Positions 1 to 6,939 of a stretch of DNA of 7,588 nt are shown here, one piece after another; within the stretch, counting starts at the first letter, position 1, and the number at the start of each line of letters is the position of its first letter. This DNA is from Myxococcales bacterium. GTDB taxonomy: Bacteria; Myxococcota; Polyangia; Fen-1088. The translations under genes were made by a program, and so were the position numbers. The notes under the pieces were generated by a model that ran no database searches, was not told where the DNA came from, and worked only from the letters and a program-made list of their open reading frames with translations. The stretch is taken from the NCBI GenBank assembly GCA_003155465.1, contig PMCR01000125.1, forward strand, positions 269 to 7,856, written 5' to 3'.

Positions 1-1400
1 TCAGCAGCCGGGCGCAGGCCGATCAGTGCCTTCACCACGGTGGCGAGGATGAGAGTACCCGTGAGCGCTATCGCGATGGTCAAGCCCATGGCCTTTAGTT
101 GCTCCAGCCACAGCGTCCTGCCCACAATCTGCGCCAGGTTGGTGTTGAGGTTCGGGTTGGCGTCGGGCGTGGCAAAGAAGCCGGTCAGGAGAGCGCCCAT
201 TGTCCCGCCTACGCCGTGTACGCCGAAGGTGTCGAGCGCATCGTCGTACTTGAAGAGGGCCTTCAGCTTGGTGCACGCGAAGTAAGGAACGCTGCCAGCC
301 AAAAGGCCGATGATCACGGCGCCGGTGGAGGTCACGAAGCCGGCCCCGGGCGTGATGACAACCAGGCCCGCAACCGCGCCCGAACAGAAGCCGAGCACGG
401 TGGGCTTTCCCCGCGTGATCCACTCGATGGCCGGCCAAACCACGCACGCCACGGCCGTCGCCAAGGTGGTTGCGGTGAAGGCATTGGCCGCGATCCCGTC
501 GGCCGCGACCGCGCTGCCTGCGTTGAAGCCGTACCAACCCACCCACAGCATCCCGGTGCCCACCATGGTCAGCACCATGCTGTGAGGCATGAACGGTCGG
601 TGGCCCCAACCCTTGCGGCGGCCGAGGATGATGGCCAGCAAGAGGGCGGACCAGCCTGATGACATGTGCACCACCGTGCCGCCGGCAAAGTCGATGGCCC
701 TGATGCTGGCCTTGGCGTTGCCGAGGCCGTTCATCAAGCCGTCACTGCCCCACACCATGTGCGCCAGCGGGAAATACACCAGCAGCATCCAGCCGACGAT
801 GAACAGCATGATGGCCGAGTACTTCATGCGCTCGGCGATGGCGCCCACGATGAGCGCGGGCGTGATGATGGCAAACATCATCTGGTACATGGAAAACACG
901 TTGTGCGAAACCCACGCCCCGTAGTCGGGGTTGGGCGCGCTGCCCACGCCTTTCAGGAAGGCGAACTTGAGAGACCCCAGGATGGGCGACCCGCTGCCAA
1001 AACAGAGGCTGTAGCCGAACGCCCACCACAAGATAGTGACCACGCCCGCGGTTCCCAGACACTGCGCCAGCACCGACAGCACGTTCTTGCGCCGAACCAG
1101 CCCGCCGTAGAACAGAGCCAGACCCGGCAAGGTCATGAAAAGCACCAACGCGGTCGAGGTCATCATCCAGGCGTTGTGGCCGGGGCCGGGCACGCTGAGT
1201 GCCTTGGGCGCTGTGTTGGTGAGGTAGGCTTCCAGATCGGCCACGCGTGTGGCGAGGTCGGGGCCGACGGCCGCGGCCGCTGCTGCCGCGGGGACCACTC
1301 CCTGCTCTTCGGCGCGTGCCCCCGAGAGCGACAGTGCGTTCAGGGCGAACGCCGCAACCACAGTCAGTAGCCAGTAACCTCTGCTTCGACTTGATTTCAT
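1..1400 (-). CDS. amt: Ammonium transporter (Amt/MEP family), C-terminus cut by the window edge
   Basis: This gene encodes an inner-membrane channel that recruits NH4+ and conducts ammonia in nitrogen assimilation. It reads without a stop from ATG at 1400 to the left edge, giving 466 residues. Residues 1-30 look like a signal peptide (KSSRSR, a hydrophobic stretch, then SGARA). An Ala-rich periplasmic stretch follows, then the hallmark GPGHNAWMM and LPGLALFYGGLVRRKN at about 72-106. The ion site is intact: W217 (HMVWG), D237 and H245 in DFAGGTVVH, S296 in FNAGSA, and H395 in DTFGVHGVGG. The twin histidines are 150 residues apart, as in E. coli AmtB (H168/H318). The last visible residues, LIGLRPAA, correspond to the start of the cytoplasmic tail, so perhaps 20-40 residues are missing. 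GAGAGG lies about 10 bases before the ATG. A P-II gene (glnK/glnB) often adjoins amt but none is visible here. The family call is secure. Confidence 0.95.
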   Translation of the reverse strand, partial: MKSSRSRGYWLLTVVAAFALNALSLSGARAEEQGVVPAAAAAAAVGPDLATRVADLEAYLTNTAPKALSVPGPGHNAWMMTSTALVLFMTLPGLALFYGGLVRRKNVLSVLAQCLGTAGVVTILWWAFGYSLCFGSGSPILGSLKFAFLKGVGSAPNPDYGAWVSHNVFSMYQMMFAIITPALIVGAIAERMKYSAIMLFIVGWMLLVYFPLAHMVWGSDGLMNGLGNAKASIRAIDFAGGTVVHMSSGWSALLLAIILGRRKGWGHRPFMPHSMVLTMVGTGMLWVGWYGFNAGSAVAADGIAANAFTATTLATAVACVVWPAIEWITRGKPTVLGFCSGAVAGLVVITPGAGFVTSTGAVIIGLLAGSVPYFACTKLKALFKYDDALDTFGVHGVGGTMGALLTGFFATPDANPNLNTNLAQIVGRTLWLEQLKAMGLTIAIALTGTLILATVVKALIGLRPAA

Positions 1401-1447
1401 GAAAGTTTGCCTCTCTCATGGCAAGGTATGGGCGGAGTCAAAATGGG

Positions 1448-1461
1448 GCAACACACTTCCC
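1448..1461 (-). promoter_or_regulatory. Candidate sigma-54 (-24/-12) promoter for amt
   Basis: Read on the minus strand, this is GG-N10-GC with TTGC at the -12 element (GGGAAGTGTGTTGC). The spacing and -12 half fit the RpoN consensus TGGCAC-N5-TTGCA. The -24 half is poor beyond the GG. Transcription would start near 1436, leaving a leader of about 35 bases before the amt ATG. Nitrogen-controlled amt genes are often RpoN/NtrC dependent, which makes the site plausible. A GG-N10-GC match is easily found by chance in GC-rich DNA. Confidence 0.3.
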
Positions 1462-1510
1462 GCATGGCGCATCTGATTTAGCGACAGCGATACCCACCGC
1501 ATGCGGCCGA

Positions 1511-1565
1511 GAAACTGGTACCTTTCCCCCGAGAAACCGCATGGAAACGCCCGCGAAACAGGCAC
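1511..1565 (+). repeat. Phased GAAAC direct repeats, 11-bp register, upstream of dgt
   Basis: GAAAC occurs at 1511, 1533, 1544 and 1555, so four of five consecutive 11-bp slots carry it; the slot at 1522 does not. The outer units are also alike beyond the core (GAAACTGGTAC and GAAACAGGCAC). Direct repeats spaced by one helical turn are typical of sites where a regulator binds side by side on one DNA face. They lie 53 bases before the dgt start and about 110 bases upstream of the amt start, so they could serve either divergent gene. The repeat is directly visible; the binding-site reading is inference. Confidence 0.5.
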
Positions 1566-1617
1566 CTCGACGGCGGGAACGGCCCACGCTTCTTTGGATG
1601 GTGGAAGGGCACAAGGC

Positions 1618-2664
1618 ATGACAATCCGAGAGCAGCTGGAAGCCGACGAGGACAAGGTGCTCTCGCCCTTCGCGCAGAAGAGCCACCTTTCCCGTGGCCG
1701 CGATCGGCATGAACCGGCCGACGAAACCCGACCCATCTTCCAGCACGACCGCGATCGCATCCTGCACTCGAAAGCGTTCCGTCGCCTGGCCGGCAAGACC
1801 CAGGTGTTTCTCGCGCCTACGGGCGATCACTACCGCACCCGCCTCACCCACACCCTCGAGGTGTCGCAGATCGCACGCACCATCGCGCGCGCCCTGCGCC
1901 TCAACGAATCGCTCACCGAGGCCATTGCCATGGGCCACGATCTGGGGCACACGCCTTTTGGCCACGCGGGTGAGCGCGCCCTGGCTAAGCTGGTCCCGGG
2001 CGGTTTTCATCACGGCCGCCAATCGGTGCGCGTGGTGGAGGTGCTGGAGCACGACGGGATGGGGCTGAATCTGAGCGTCGAAGTGCGCGACGGCATCCTC
2101 AAGCACTCCAAGGGCAAGGGCCAGATCGTGTCGGACAACCCCGAGCTGTCTGCCATGACCCTGGAGGGTCAGATTGCCCGTATCGCGGACATCGCCGCCT
2201 ACGTGAACCACGACCTCGACGACGCGATTCGCGGGCGCATCCTGTCAGAACCCGACTTGCCCGCGGAGGTCGTGGCGGTGCTGGGCGACTCGCACAGCCA
2301 CCGCATCAGCCGCCTGGTCACCGATGCGGTCACCGCCTCACGCCTGGAAGAGAAGTGCCAGATTCGCCTGAGCCCCGACGTGCTGCATGCCCTCGTCGCT
2401 TTGCGGGACGTGCTCTTCGAGCGCGTCTACGAACGCACAGACATCCGCGAGGAGTTCGAGCGCGCCGAGCGTGTGGTGAGCGAGCTGTGGGCTCACTTCC
2501 ATCTCCACGCCGACGAATTCCATGCGCACCACTGGCCCAAGGGCGTGCCTGAAACCGAGGATCTCTCGCGTGCGGTCGCTGACTTCATCACTGGGATGAC
2601 CGACCGCTACGCCCTGCGCACCTATGAGGAGTGTTTTCTGCCGCGTCCGTGGACGGTTGTTTGA
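1618..2664 (+). CDS. dgt: Deoxyguanosinetriphosphate triphosphohydrolase-like protein (HD domain)
   Basis: The product is a cytoplasmic dNTP triphosphohydrolase-like enzyme of 348 residues. Characterised members cleave dGTP or other dNTPs to the nucleoside and tripolyphosphate, affecting dNTP pools. The N-terminus (TIREQLEADE, LSPFAQKSHLSRGR) and DRDRILHSKAFRRLAGKTQVF at about 44-64 are signature segments. The metal-binding HD residues are visible: H78 in TRLTH, H107-D108 in GHDLGHTPFGHAGE, and D191 in ADIAAY followed by NHDLDDAI. The length fits the shorter dGTPase-like subfamily. The frame is open back to 1501, but 1618 is preferred because family members start at this TIREQL-type sequence, the 39 extra residues look non-coding, and GGAAGG lies about 9 bases upstream. 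The true in vivo substrate cannot be read from sequence. The stop abuts the convergent GH97 gene. Confidence 0.93.
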   Translation: MTIREQLEADEDKVLSPFAQKSHLSRGRDRHEPADETRPIFQHDRDRILHSKAFRRLAGKTQVFLAPTGDHYRTRLTHTLEVSQIARTIARALRLNESLTEAIAMGHDLGHTPFGHAGERALAKLVPGGFHHGRQSVRVVEVLEHDGMGLNLSVEVRDGILKHSKGKGQIVSDNPELSAMTLEGQIARIADIAAYVNHDLDDAIRGRILSEPDLPAEVVAVLGDSHSHRISRLVTDAVTASRLEEKCQIRLSPDVLHALVALRDVLFERVYERTDIREEFERAERVVSELWAHFHLHADEFHAHHWPKGVPETEDLSRAVADFITGMTDRYALRTYEECFLPRPWTVV

Positions 2665-4680
2665 CTAGTGTTCCGGCACCAGCCGCATCAGAAAACCACC
2701 GTAGGGCGCCATCTTGATGCTCTGCACGTCGGTGGCGTTGCGTTGCCGTTTCGTGACCAGCAATTCGGTCGCGCTGGGGCCATCCGCCAAGAGGATCATG
2801 TGGAAGATGCCGGTGCCGAGGATCTCCATGGGGACGGCGCGCGTCTTGGCCACCGCATCGCCGTTCAATCCGCCCACGTACCAGGTGCGGCCCTTGCGCC
2901 GGGCGATGATGACTGCGTGCCCAGGGTCGCCCTCGATCAAACGAGTTTCGTCCCAGGCACCGGGCAGGTCTGACAGCAGCTTCACCGCCTCCTTGGGAAT
3001 CGCAGCTTCGCTATCGGCGAAGGTGCGTAGCCCAGATTCGAAAACCAGGGCCATCCCCAGGCCATGACCCCAGGTCATGACTGACCGGCGCGCCGGGTCG
3101 CCAAATGCGATGGGCATGGGTTCCATCGGCCCCACCACGTTGCGGGTGAATGGCTCGATCACGTTCTGTCGTGCCTGCCGGGCTCCGTCGCTCGCTGCCT
3201 GCCCGCTGCGCCAGGCGCTGGCTGACAAAAGGCAAGGATAGGTGCGATCCCATCCTGCGCCGGGGATTCGTCCCTCGAACTCCACCAGCAAGTGGCGCTT
3301 CCCCGCCTCTTCCAGCAGCGCCAGCAGGGATGCAATCACATCGGGTTTCCCGCTAGCCGAAACTGCGACCCGCACGCCCTTCAGACCCGCGCTGGCGAAC
3401 TCGGCGAGCAGCAGCGCAGCCGCGTCCCTGAGCCCGATGAGCAGCCCGACCTTCTTGCTGGCAGCTGCGTGGACCAGCTTGTTCCACGCAGCTTTGCTTC
3501 CGGCTGGCCATCCAGCAGAAAGTCCCGCATAGCGCCAGCCCATGGATGCCGCAAGATCCACCGCACGCGCGCCCTGGCCGAAACTGGCTTGCTCAAGCCC
3601 ACCTGCGCCCACGCGCCAGGCCACGTTGTCGGGCCGGACCCAATCCCCGGCGCCGGTCACGGCCGGTACGCCAAGGTCGGTCACCAGGCTCGATTCCACG
3701 ATACCGGCCAGTCCGTCCGACAGGATCACGGCCCGCCAGGGCGTGGACCAAGGCAGAGTGGACGTCGACTGGGCGTCCCCGCGCCCTCCTTCCTCGTCGG
3801 GATGAGGGAAGCGGAAGCGATAGATCTCGCCGTCTGATTTGGCCGCAAGCCCGAGGGCCGGGTTGCCCGCGGCCAACCCGGACTCAGCCAGCAGGGCCCA
3901 GCGCGCCCCGTCGGGCGCAGCGAACAAGGCCGGCAGCGCCCACCGTGCCCCTGCTGGCGCTGCCGCACCTGCAGGCACGTCGGTCATCCACTCGGCCGGA
4001 CTACCTTCACCCCGACTCGCGCCCGGTTCGTACTCCGGCAGCAAGGTCCCACGAGCGGCAGACATGAAACGAAAACCGGTGGCCTCGCCGACAACCGTGA
4101 ACCGCCCGGGATTGGCTTCGGGGAATTGATAGCGAAAAGCAAACCCGTCGTCGTATGCGCGCACGATGAGGTCCATTCGCGCCTTCTGTGGCGTTTCGAA
4201 CGAGAGCACGCTTTCGACGCCGGTGTTGCTGAAGTGGCTGCGTTTCCCGCGCGGCAACGTGTAGTCATCCGTCACTCTGCGCTGGCTTTCGCCCAGATAG
4301 GCGAGGTCGTCAGTGAAGTCCGCATCCTTGCGGGTAATGCCGAGCGGCGACCAGCGCAGCATCTCGGTGCGAGCTTGGCCACCCCCCAATGCGACCCGGT
4401 AGTACAGGCGTGGCTGCGAGGGATAGTCGGCCGTCCCGGCCAGCGAAAAGTGGCGAACTTGCACGGTGACCAGCCCGCCCGGGGAAGAAATCATCCAGCC
4501 GTCCGGCGGCACGACGGGTGCGCCCTTCTTGACCGTCGGGGCACAGGTCAGAAGGCCGAGGACAAGAGTGAGAAGGAATGGTGTCACTCGGTGGAATCTC
4601 ATCGTCAGATCAGTACACCCGAAAGCCGGGCCAACCTCAAGAAAGCTTTCGGCTGCCACCACCCGGGCGAGGTCATTCAT
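2665..4680 (-). CDS. GH97 family glycoside hydrolase-like exported protein, active site apparently degenerate
   Basis: The predicted product has 671 residues, or 645 if it starts at the ATG at 4602. GH97 enzymes (SusB type) are exported alpha-glucosidases or alpha-galactosidases. Framework evidence runs from an N-terminal beta-sandwich (about 62-330) through a barrel (about 335-535: MGWRYAGLSAGW, LKGVRV, RTYP at 479-482, PFTRNVVGPME at 510-520) to a C-terminal domain (WDETRLIEG, GHAVIIARRKGRTWYVGGLNGD). Residues 28-46 form an export signal ending in LLTC, a near-lipobox with Thr at -1, so a lipoprotein is possible. Against my memory of the family, the usual VDAGW is LSAGW, the usual KVDF-type Asp is A439, and the glutamates of the block after RTYP are replaced (SASAWRSGQ, 486-494); E469 remains. 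The product may therefore bind sugar or have altered activity. The two candidate starts are unresolved: the first has the good ribosome site, the second gives a normal signal peptide. Confidence 0.82.
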   Translation of the reverse strand: MNDLARVVAAESFLEVGPAFGCTDLTMRFHRVTPFLLTLVLGLLTCAPTVKKGAPVVPPDGWMISSPGGLVTVQVRHFSLAGTADYPSQPRLYYRVALGGGQARTEMLRWSPLGITRKDADFTDDLAYLGESQRRVTDDYTLPRGKRSHFSNTGVESVLSFETPQKARMDLIVRAYDDGFAFRYQFPEANPGRFTVVGEATGFRFMSAARGTLLPEYEPGASRGEGSPAEWMTDVPAGAAAPAGARWALPALFAAPDGARWALLAESGLAAGNPALGLAAKSDGEIYRFRFPHPDEEGGRGDAQSTSTLPWSTPWRAVILSDGLAGIVESSLVTDLGVPAVTGAGDWVRPDNVAWRVGAGGLEQASFGQGARAVDLAASMGWRYAGLSAGWPAGSKAAWNKLVHAAASKKVGLLIGLRDAAALLLAEFASAGLKGVRVAVSASGKPDVIASLLALLEEAGKRHLLVEFEGRIPGAGWDRTYPCLLSASAWRSGQAASDGARQARQNVIEPFTRNVVGPMEPMPIAFGDPARRSVMTWGHGLGMALVFESGLRTFADSEAAIPKEAVKLLSDLPGAWDETRLIEGDPGHAVIIARRKGRTWYVGGLNGDAVAKTRAVPMEILGTGIFHMILLADGPSATELLVTKRQRNATDVQSIKMAPYGGFLMRLVPEH

Positions 4681-4688
4681 CTCCTCAG

Positions 4689-4694
4689 CCTCCT
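4689..4694 (-). promoter_or_regulatory. Strong Shine-Dalgarno favouring the upstream start of the GH97-like gene
   Basis: AGGAGG on the minus strand sits 8 bases before the ATG at 4680. The internal ATG at 4602 has no comparable site; the bases before it are CTGATCTGACG. This supports the longer start, although that puts 26 residues ahead of the signal-peptide-like MRFHRVTPFLL. The 169 bases from 4681 to 4849 hold no other gene I can support and must contain any dedicated promoter; no convincing -35/-10 pair was seen. Confidence 0.5.
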
Positions 4695-4849
4695 ACCACC
4701 GAGAAAACAGAGGGGAGAAGGAAGGCCACGGAGTTGCCTTGACGGAGTCCCCACCTGGGAGCGATGCCGGGATGGCCGGCGGCCCAGCGGTAGGCGGCCG
4801 CCCACTCCACGGCGCGAGCTGCGACCTGGTATTCGGCGCACTCCCCGGA

Positions 4850-5275
4850 CTATTCGGTGCATAGTTCCGCACTCGCGGAGATCTTGTCAGATCCTCCACT
4901 GGCGTAATCCCCGCCGGCAAGGAGCACCGTCCGGTTGGGCAACAGCGTCGCCGGGTTGCGGTCCCTTGCCACGGTCATGTTGCCGGCTGCAACAAACGTC
5001 CCGGCGCTTGCGTCGTACAACTCCGCGCTGGCAATAAAGTTCGCCCCGCCGGCGACGAGCACCTTCCCGCTCGGCAACAAGGTCGCAGTGAATATCTCCC
5101 TTGCCACGGTCATGCTGCCCGTCGGAGTGGAAACTCATTGCCGTGTCGTTGTACCAGCCGAACCGGTCGCACCCGCGGGGCCAGTCGTGCGAGCTGGTCA
5201 TCCCCCCGGTGGCGCTGGTTGCACCTCCGCTGCCGCCCGCGCCGCTCCTCCCGCCGGTACCTGCGCCCCCCAGCG
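4850..5275 (-). pseudogene. Inverted, truncated and frameshifted copy of the kelch-repeat lipoprotein gene
   Basis: On the minus strand, 5119-4850 encodes two kelch-type units: TGSMTVAREIFTATLLPSG..VLVAGG..ASAELYD, then AGNMTVARDRNPATLLPN..VLLAGG..SASAELCTE and a stop. They closely match the units of the intact gene at 5431-6939, and the stop falls just after SAEL in both. Upstream, about 5270-5190 encodes a Gly/Ser/Thr linker (GGAGTGGRSGAGGSGG) like that of the intact protein, but in a different frame. The kelch frame is closed by a TGA near 5146. The copy has two units against seven, no visible signal peptide, and a frame break between linker and propeller, so it is read as a decayed duplicate. 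The ATG at 5113 is an internal Met of a unit and not a start. Expression of the 87-residue fragment from it cannot be excluded. Confidence 0.75.
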
Positions 5276-5325
5276 TCCACCAACGGCGCCGCGCACAACC
5301 ACGCGGCGAAAGTGCCCGCGGACGT

Positions 5326-5380
5326 GCATCTCTGCACGCCGTGTGTCCTCGACGTCTGTTTCCAGGTAGACTGCCCGGTG
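5326..5380 (+). promoter_or_regulatory. Upstream block of the kelch lipoprotein gene, repeated near 7330-7380
   Basis: The bases before the intact lipoprotein gene share CCTCGACG, GTTTCCA and TGCCC, in the same order and spacing, with 7351-7380 ahead of the kelch remnant. Weaker matches extend about 20 bases further upstream. Conservation of a flank between two copies suggests it was duplicated with the gene and may contain the promoter. No clear -35/-10 pair stands out. A small inverted repeat (CGTGCA-tctc-TGCACG, 5323-5338) lies at its left edge and could be an operator or be incidental. Confidence 0.35.
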
Positions 5381-5430
5381 TGATCAACAGAGCTTCCATG
5401 GTTCCTGTGTCACGTGCAACTGGAGGCCCA

Positions 5431-6939
5431 ATGTCGAGGTGTTCTGTTTTCGTGAAGTTGGCCGTGGTGTCGATATTCGCCGTCCTCGCGGGTCCAGCCG
5501 GGTGCGGCGGTCGCAGTCGAGGGCTCATCATCGCCTCCGGGGGGACGACCGGAGGCGGGACCAACTCCGCGGGAACGACCGCCCCCACCGGAGGGAGCAT
5601 CAGCACCTCCGGGGGCAGGACCGCAAGCGTGACCAACTCCGGGGGCAGCACCGGCGCCGCCGGGGGAAGCAGCAGCACGTCCGGCGACACCACCGGCGCT
5701 GCTGGCACAGGAGGGAGCGCCATCGCGAGCGGTGGCAGCGGCGGGGTGGGCGGCTCTGGCGGAACAGCGGGCGCCGGGGGCGGCGGGCCTGTGGTGGACG
5801 CGGCAGCCGATCATAGCGCCGACCTCGCGGCCGTTCCCGACGTTGCCTCACCTGCCAACGACGCTCCCGCCGACGCGCGCCTGGCAGCCGACGCCGCAGC
5901 CGATTTGCCTCCGGCCGACGCGCAAGTGCTGCAGGGAGTCTTCGTATTGACGGGCAGCATGGCCGTGGGAAGGTCTGGTTACACTGCGACGTTGTTGGGC
6001 AACGGGGTGGTGCTCGTCGCGGGCGGATCTAGGAGCATCCAGAGGCTCGCGAGCGCTGAGCTGTACGACCCAGTGACCGGGAAGTTCACAACCACCGGCA
6101 GTATGACCACGGCAAGGAGTGGGCATACGGCGACCTTGTTGAAAAACGGGAAGGTGCTTATCGTGGGCGGAACATCAGGTGCCAGCACGATCCTTGCGAG
6201 CGCGGAACTGTACGATCCCGTGACCGGGACATTTGCAGCCACAGTCAGCATGACTGCCGCAAGACTCAATCACACGGCAACATTGTTGCCGAACGGGATG
6301 GTGCTCATTGCCGGTGGACAGTACTATACCGGCGCGTATTGGCAGAGTCTTGACAGCGCTGAACTGTACGACCCAGGCGCCGGCACATTCGCACCGACGG
6401 GCAACATGACCGTGGAACAGTCCAACCATACGGCGACGTTGTTGCAAAACGGCAACGTGCTCATTGTCGGCGGACACCTTCCCACTGATGGCGCGGAACT
6501 ATACGACCCAGGGACCGGAACGTTTGCAGCCACTGGCAAACCGACTTTGGCAGAGCCACAACATACGGCGACCTTGTTGAGCAACGGGATGGTGCTCATC
6601 ACCGGCGGACTCATCCCGATAAGCCAGGCCTTTCCGAACGACAAGCGAGCCGAGCTGTACGACCCGAACGCCGGAAGATTCACCGCAACCGGCAGCATGA
6701 CCACGATGAGAGGTGGGCCCGCGGTGACGTTGTTGATCGACGGGAAGGTACTCGTCGCCGGCGGAAGATACGATACAAGTGCCGAGATCTACGACCCGAG
6801 CACCGGCACATTTACGGCGACCGGCAACATGACCGCGGTGAGAGCGCGTCCCGCGTCCACAGCGACTTTGCTGGGCAATGGGAAGGTGCTCGTAGTTGGC
6901 GACGAGCATGAAACCGGGAGCGCGGAACTGTATCAGTAG
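5431..6939 (+). CDS. Secreted kelch-repeat lipoprotein with Gly/Ser/Thr-rich linker
   Basis: The product is a 502-residue predicted surface or periplasmic lipoprotein. Residues 1-25 form a lipoprotein signal (FVKLAVVSIFAVLAGPAGC) with C25 as the likely lipidated residue. Residues about 35-120 are a low-complexity Gly/Ser/Thr linker, and 121-168 are Ala/Asp-rich (VVDAAADHSADLAA). Residues 174-502 hold seven kelch-type units of the form TGSMTxAR..HTATLLxNGKVLIxGG..SAELYDPxTGTF. Seven units fit one closed beta-propeller. The chain begins with the GVFVLTGSM strand and ends at SAELYQ, just before that strand would recur, which suits N/C-terminal closure. Kelch propellers usually bind proteins or glycans; no catalytic residue set was recognised, so the role is unknown. 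The ATG at 5431 is chosen for its GGAGG (5422-5426) and signal peptide; the open frame upstream to 5101 is unconvincing. Two broken relatives flank the gene. Confidence 0.88.
   Translation: MSRCSVFVKLAVVSIFAVLAGPAGCGGRSRGLIIASGGTTGGGTNSAGTTAPTGGSISTSGGRTASVTNSGGSTGAAGGSSSTSGDTTGAAGTGGSAIASGGSGGVGGSGGTAGAGGGGPVVDAAADHSADLAAVPDVASPANDAPADARLAADAAADLPPADAQVLQGVFVLTGSMAVGRSGYTATLLGNGVVLVAGGSRSIQRLASAELYDPVTGKFTTTGSMTTARSGHTATLLKNGKVLIVGGTSGASTILASAELYDPVTGTFAATVSMTAARLNHTATLLPNGMVLIAGGQYYTGAYWQSLDSAELYDPGAGTFAPTGNMTVEQSNHTATLLQNGNVLIVGGHLPTDGAELYDPGTGTFAATGKPTLAEPQHTATLLSNGMVLITGGLIPISQAFPNDKRAELYDPNAGRFTATGSMTTMRGGPAVTLLIDGKVLVAGGRYDTSAEIYDPSTGTFTATGNMTAVRARPASTATLLGNGKVLVVGDEHETGSAELYQ
5950..6935 (+). 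repeat. Seven tandem kelch units at the DNA level
   Basis: Units begin at 5950, 6094, 6241, 6397, 6532, 6688 and 6820, so periods are 144, 147, 156, 135, 156 and 132 bases, with a last unit of about 116. Unit starts (ACCGGCAACATGACC-like), the ACGGCGACGTTGTTG core and GCGGAACTGTACGACCC ends recur with few changes at the DNA level. The variable part is the loop between the GG and the SAELYD motif, where lengths differ. Such DNA similarity allows unequal recombination within the array and with the partial copies at 4850-5119 and 7381-7440. Confidence 0.85.

Noticed and set aside
1..609. Long minus-strand open frame with Arg/His/Gly-rich translation
   Set aside because: It is a shifted frame of the ammonium transporter, whose own frame reads through to the left edge with all family motifs.
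99..1370. Plus-strand open frames at 99-659, 589-924 and 666-1370
   Set aside because: They are antisense to amt. Their translations are low-complexity His/Arg/Gln-rich, as expected for the mirror of a GC-rich membrane gene.
1501..1617. N-terminal extension of dgt to the ATG at 1501
   Set aside because: The 39 residues resemble no dGTPase N-terminus and cover the phased GAAAC repeats. The ATG at 1618 has a ribosome site and begins the family-like TIREQL.
1438..2211. Minus-strand 257-residue open frame
   Set aside because: It is antisense to dgt, with a His/Leu/Val-rich composition typical of the shadow of a GC-rich gene and no recognisable motif.
3292..4067. Plus-strand open frames at 3292-3837 and 3546-4067
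   Set aside because: They are antisense to the GH97-like gene, whose own frame shows clear family motifs. The translations are Arg/Pro-rich shadows.
4126..5037. Plus-strand 303-residue open frame
   Set aside because: It crosses the GH97 5' end and the inverted kelch remnant on the opposite strand. It has no motif and its Arg/Pro/Gly-rich tail looks non-coding.
5280..5337. Extra kelch-like scrap on the minus strand (SAGTFAA)
   Set aside because: It resembles the end of a kelch unit but is only seven residues long, with no matching sequence on either side. Chance is as likely.
5101..5430. 110-residue N-terminal extension of the kelch lipoprotein
   Set aside because: It would bury the lipoprotein signal in the interior. 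It lies antisense to the inverted kelch copy and is Pro/Arg-rich, whereas 5431 has GGAGG and a proper signal sequence.
5440..5723. Pro/Val-rich minus-strand protein
   Set aside because: It is the mirror image of the Gly/Ser/Thr linker of the lipoprotein gene.
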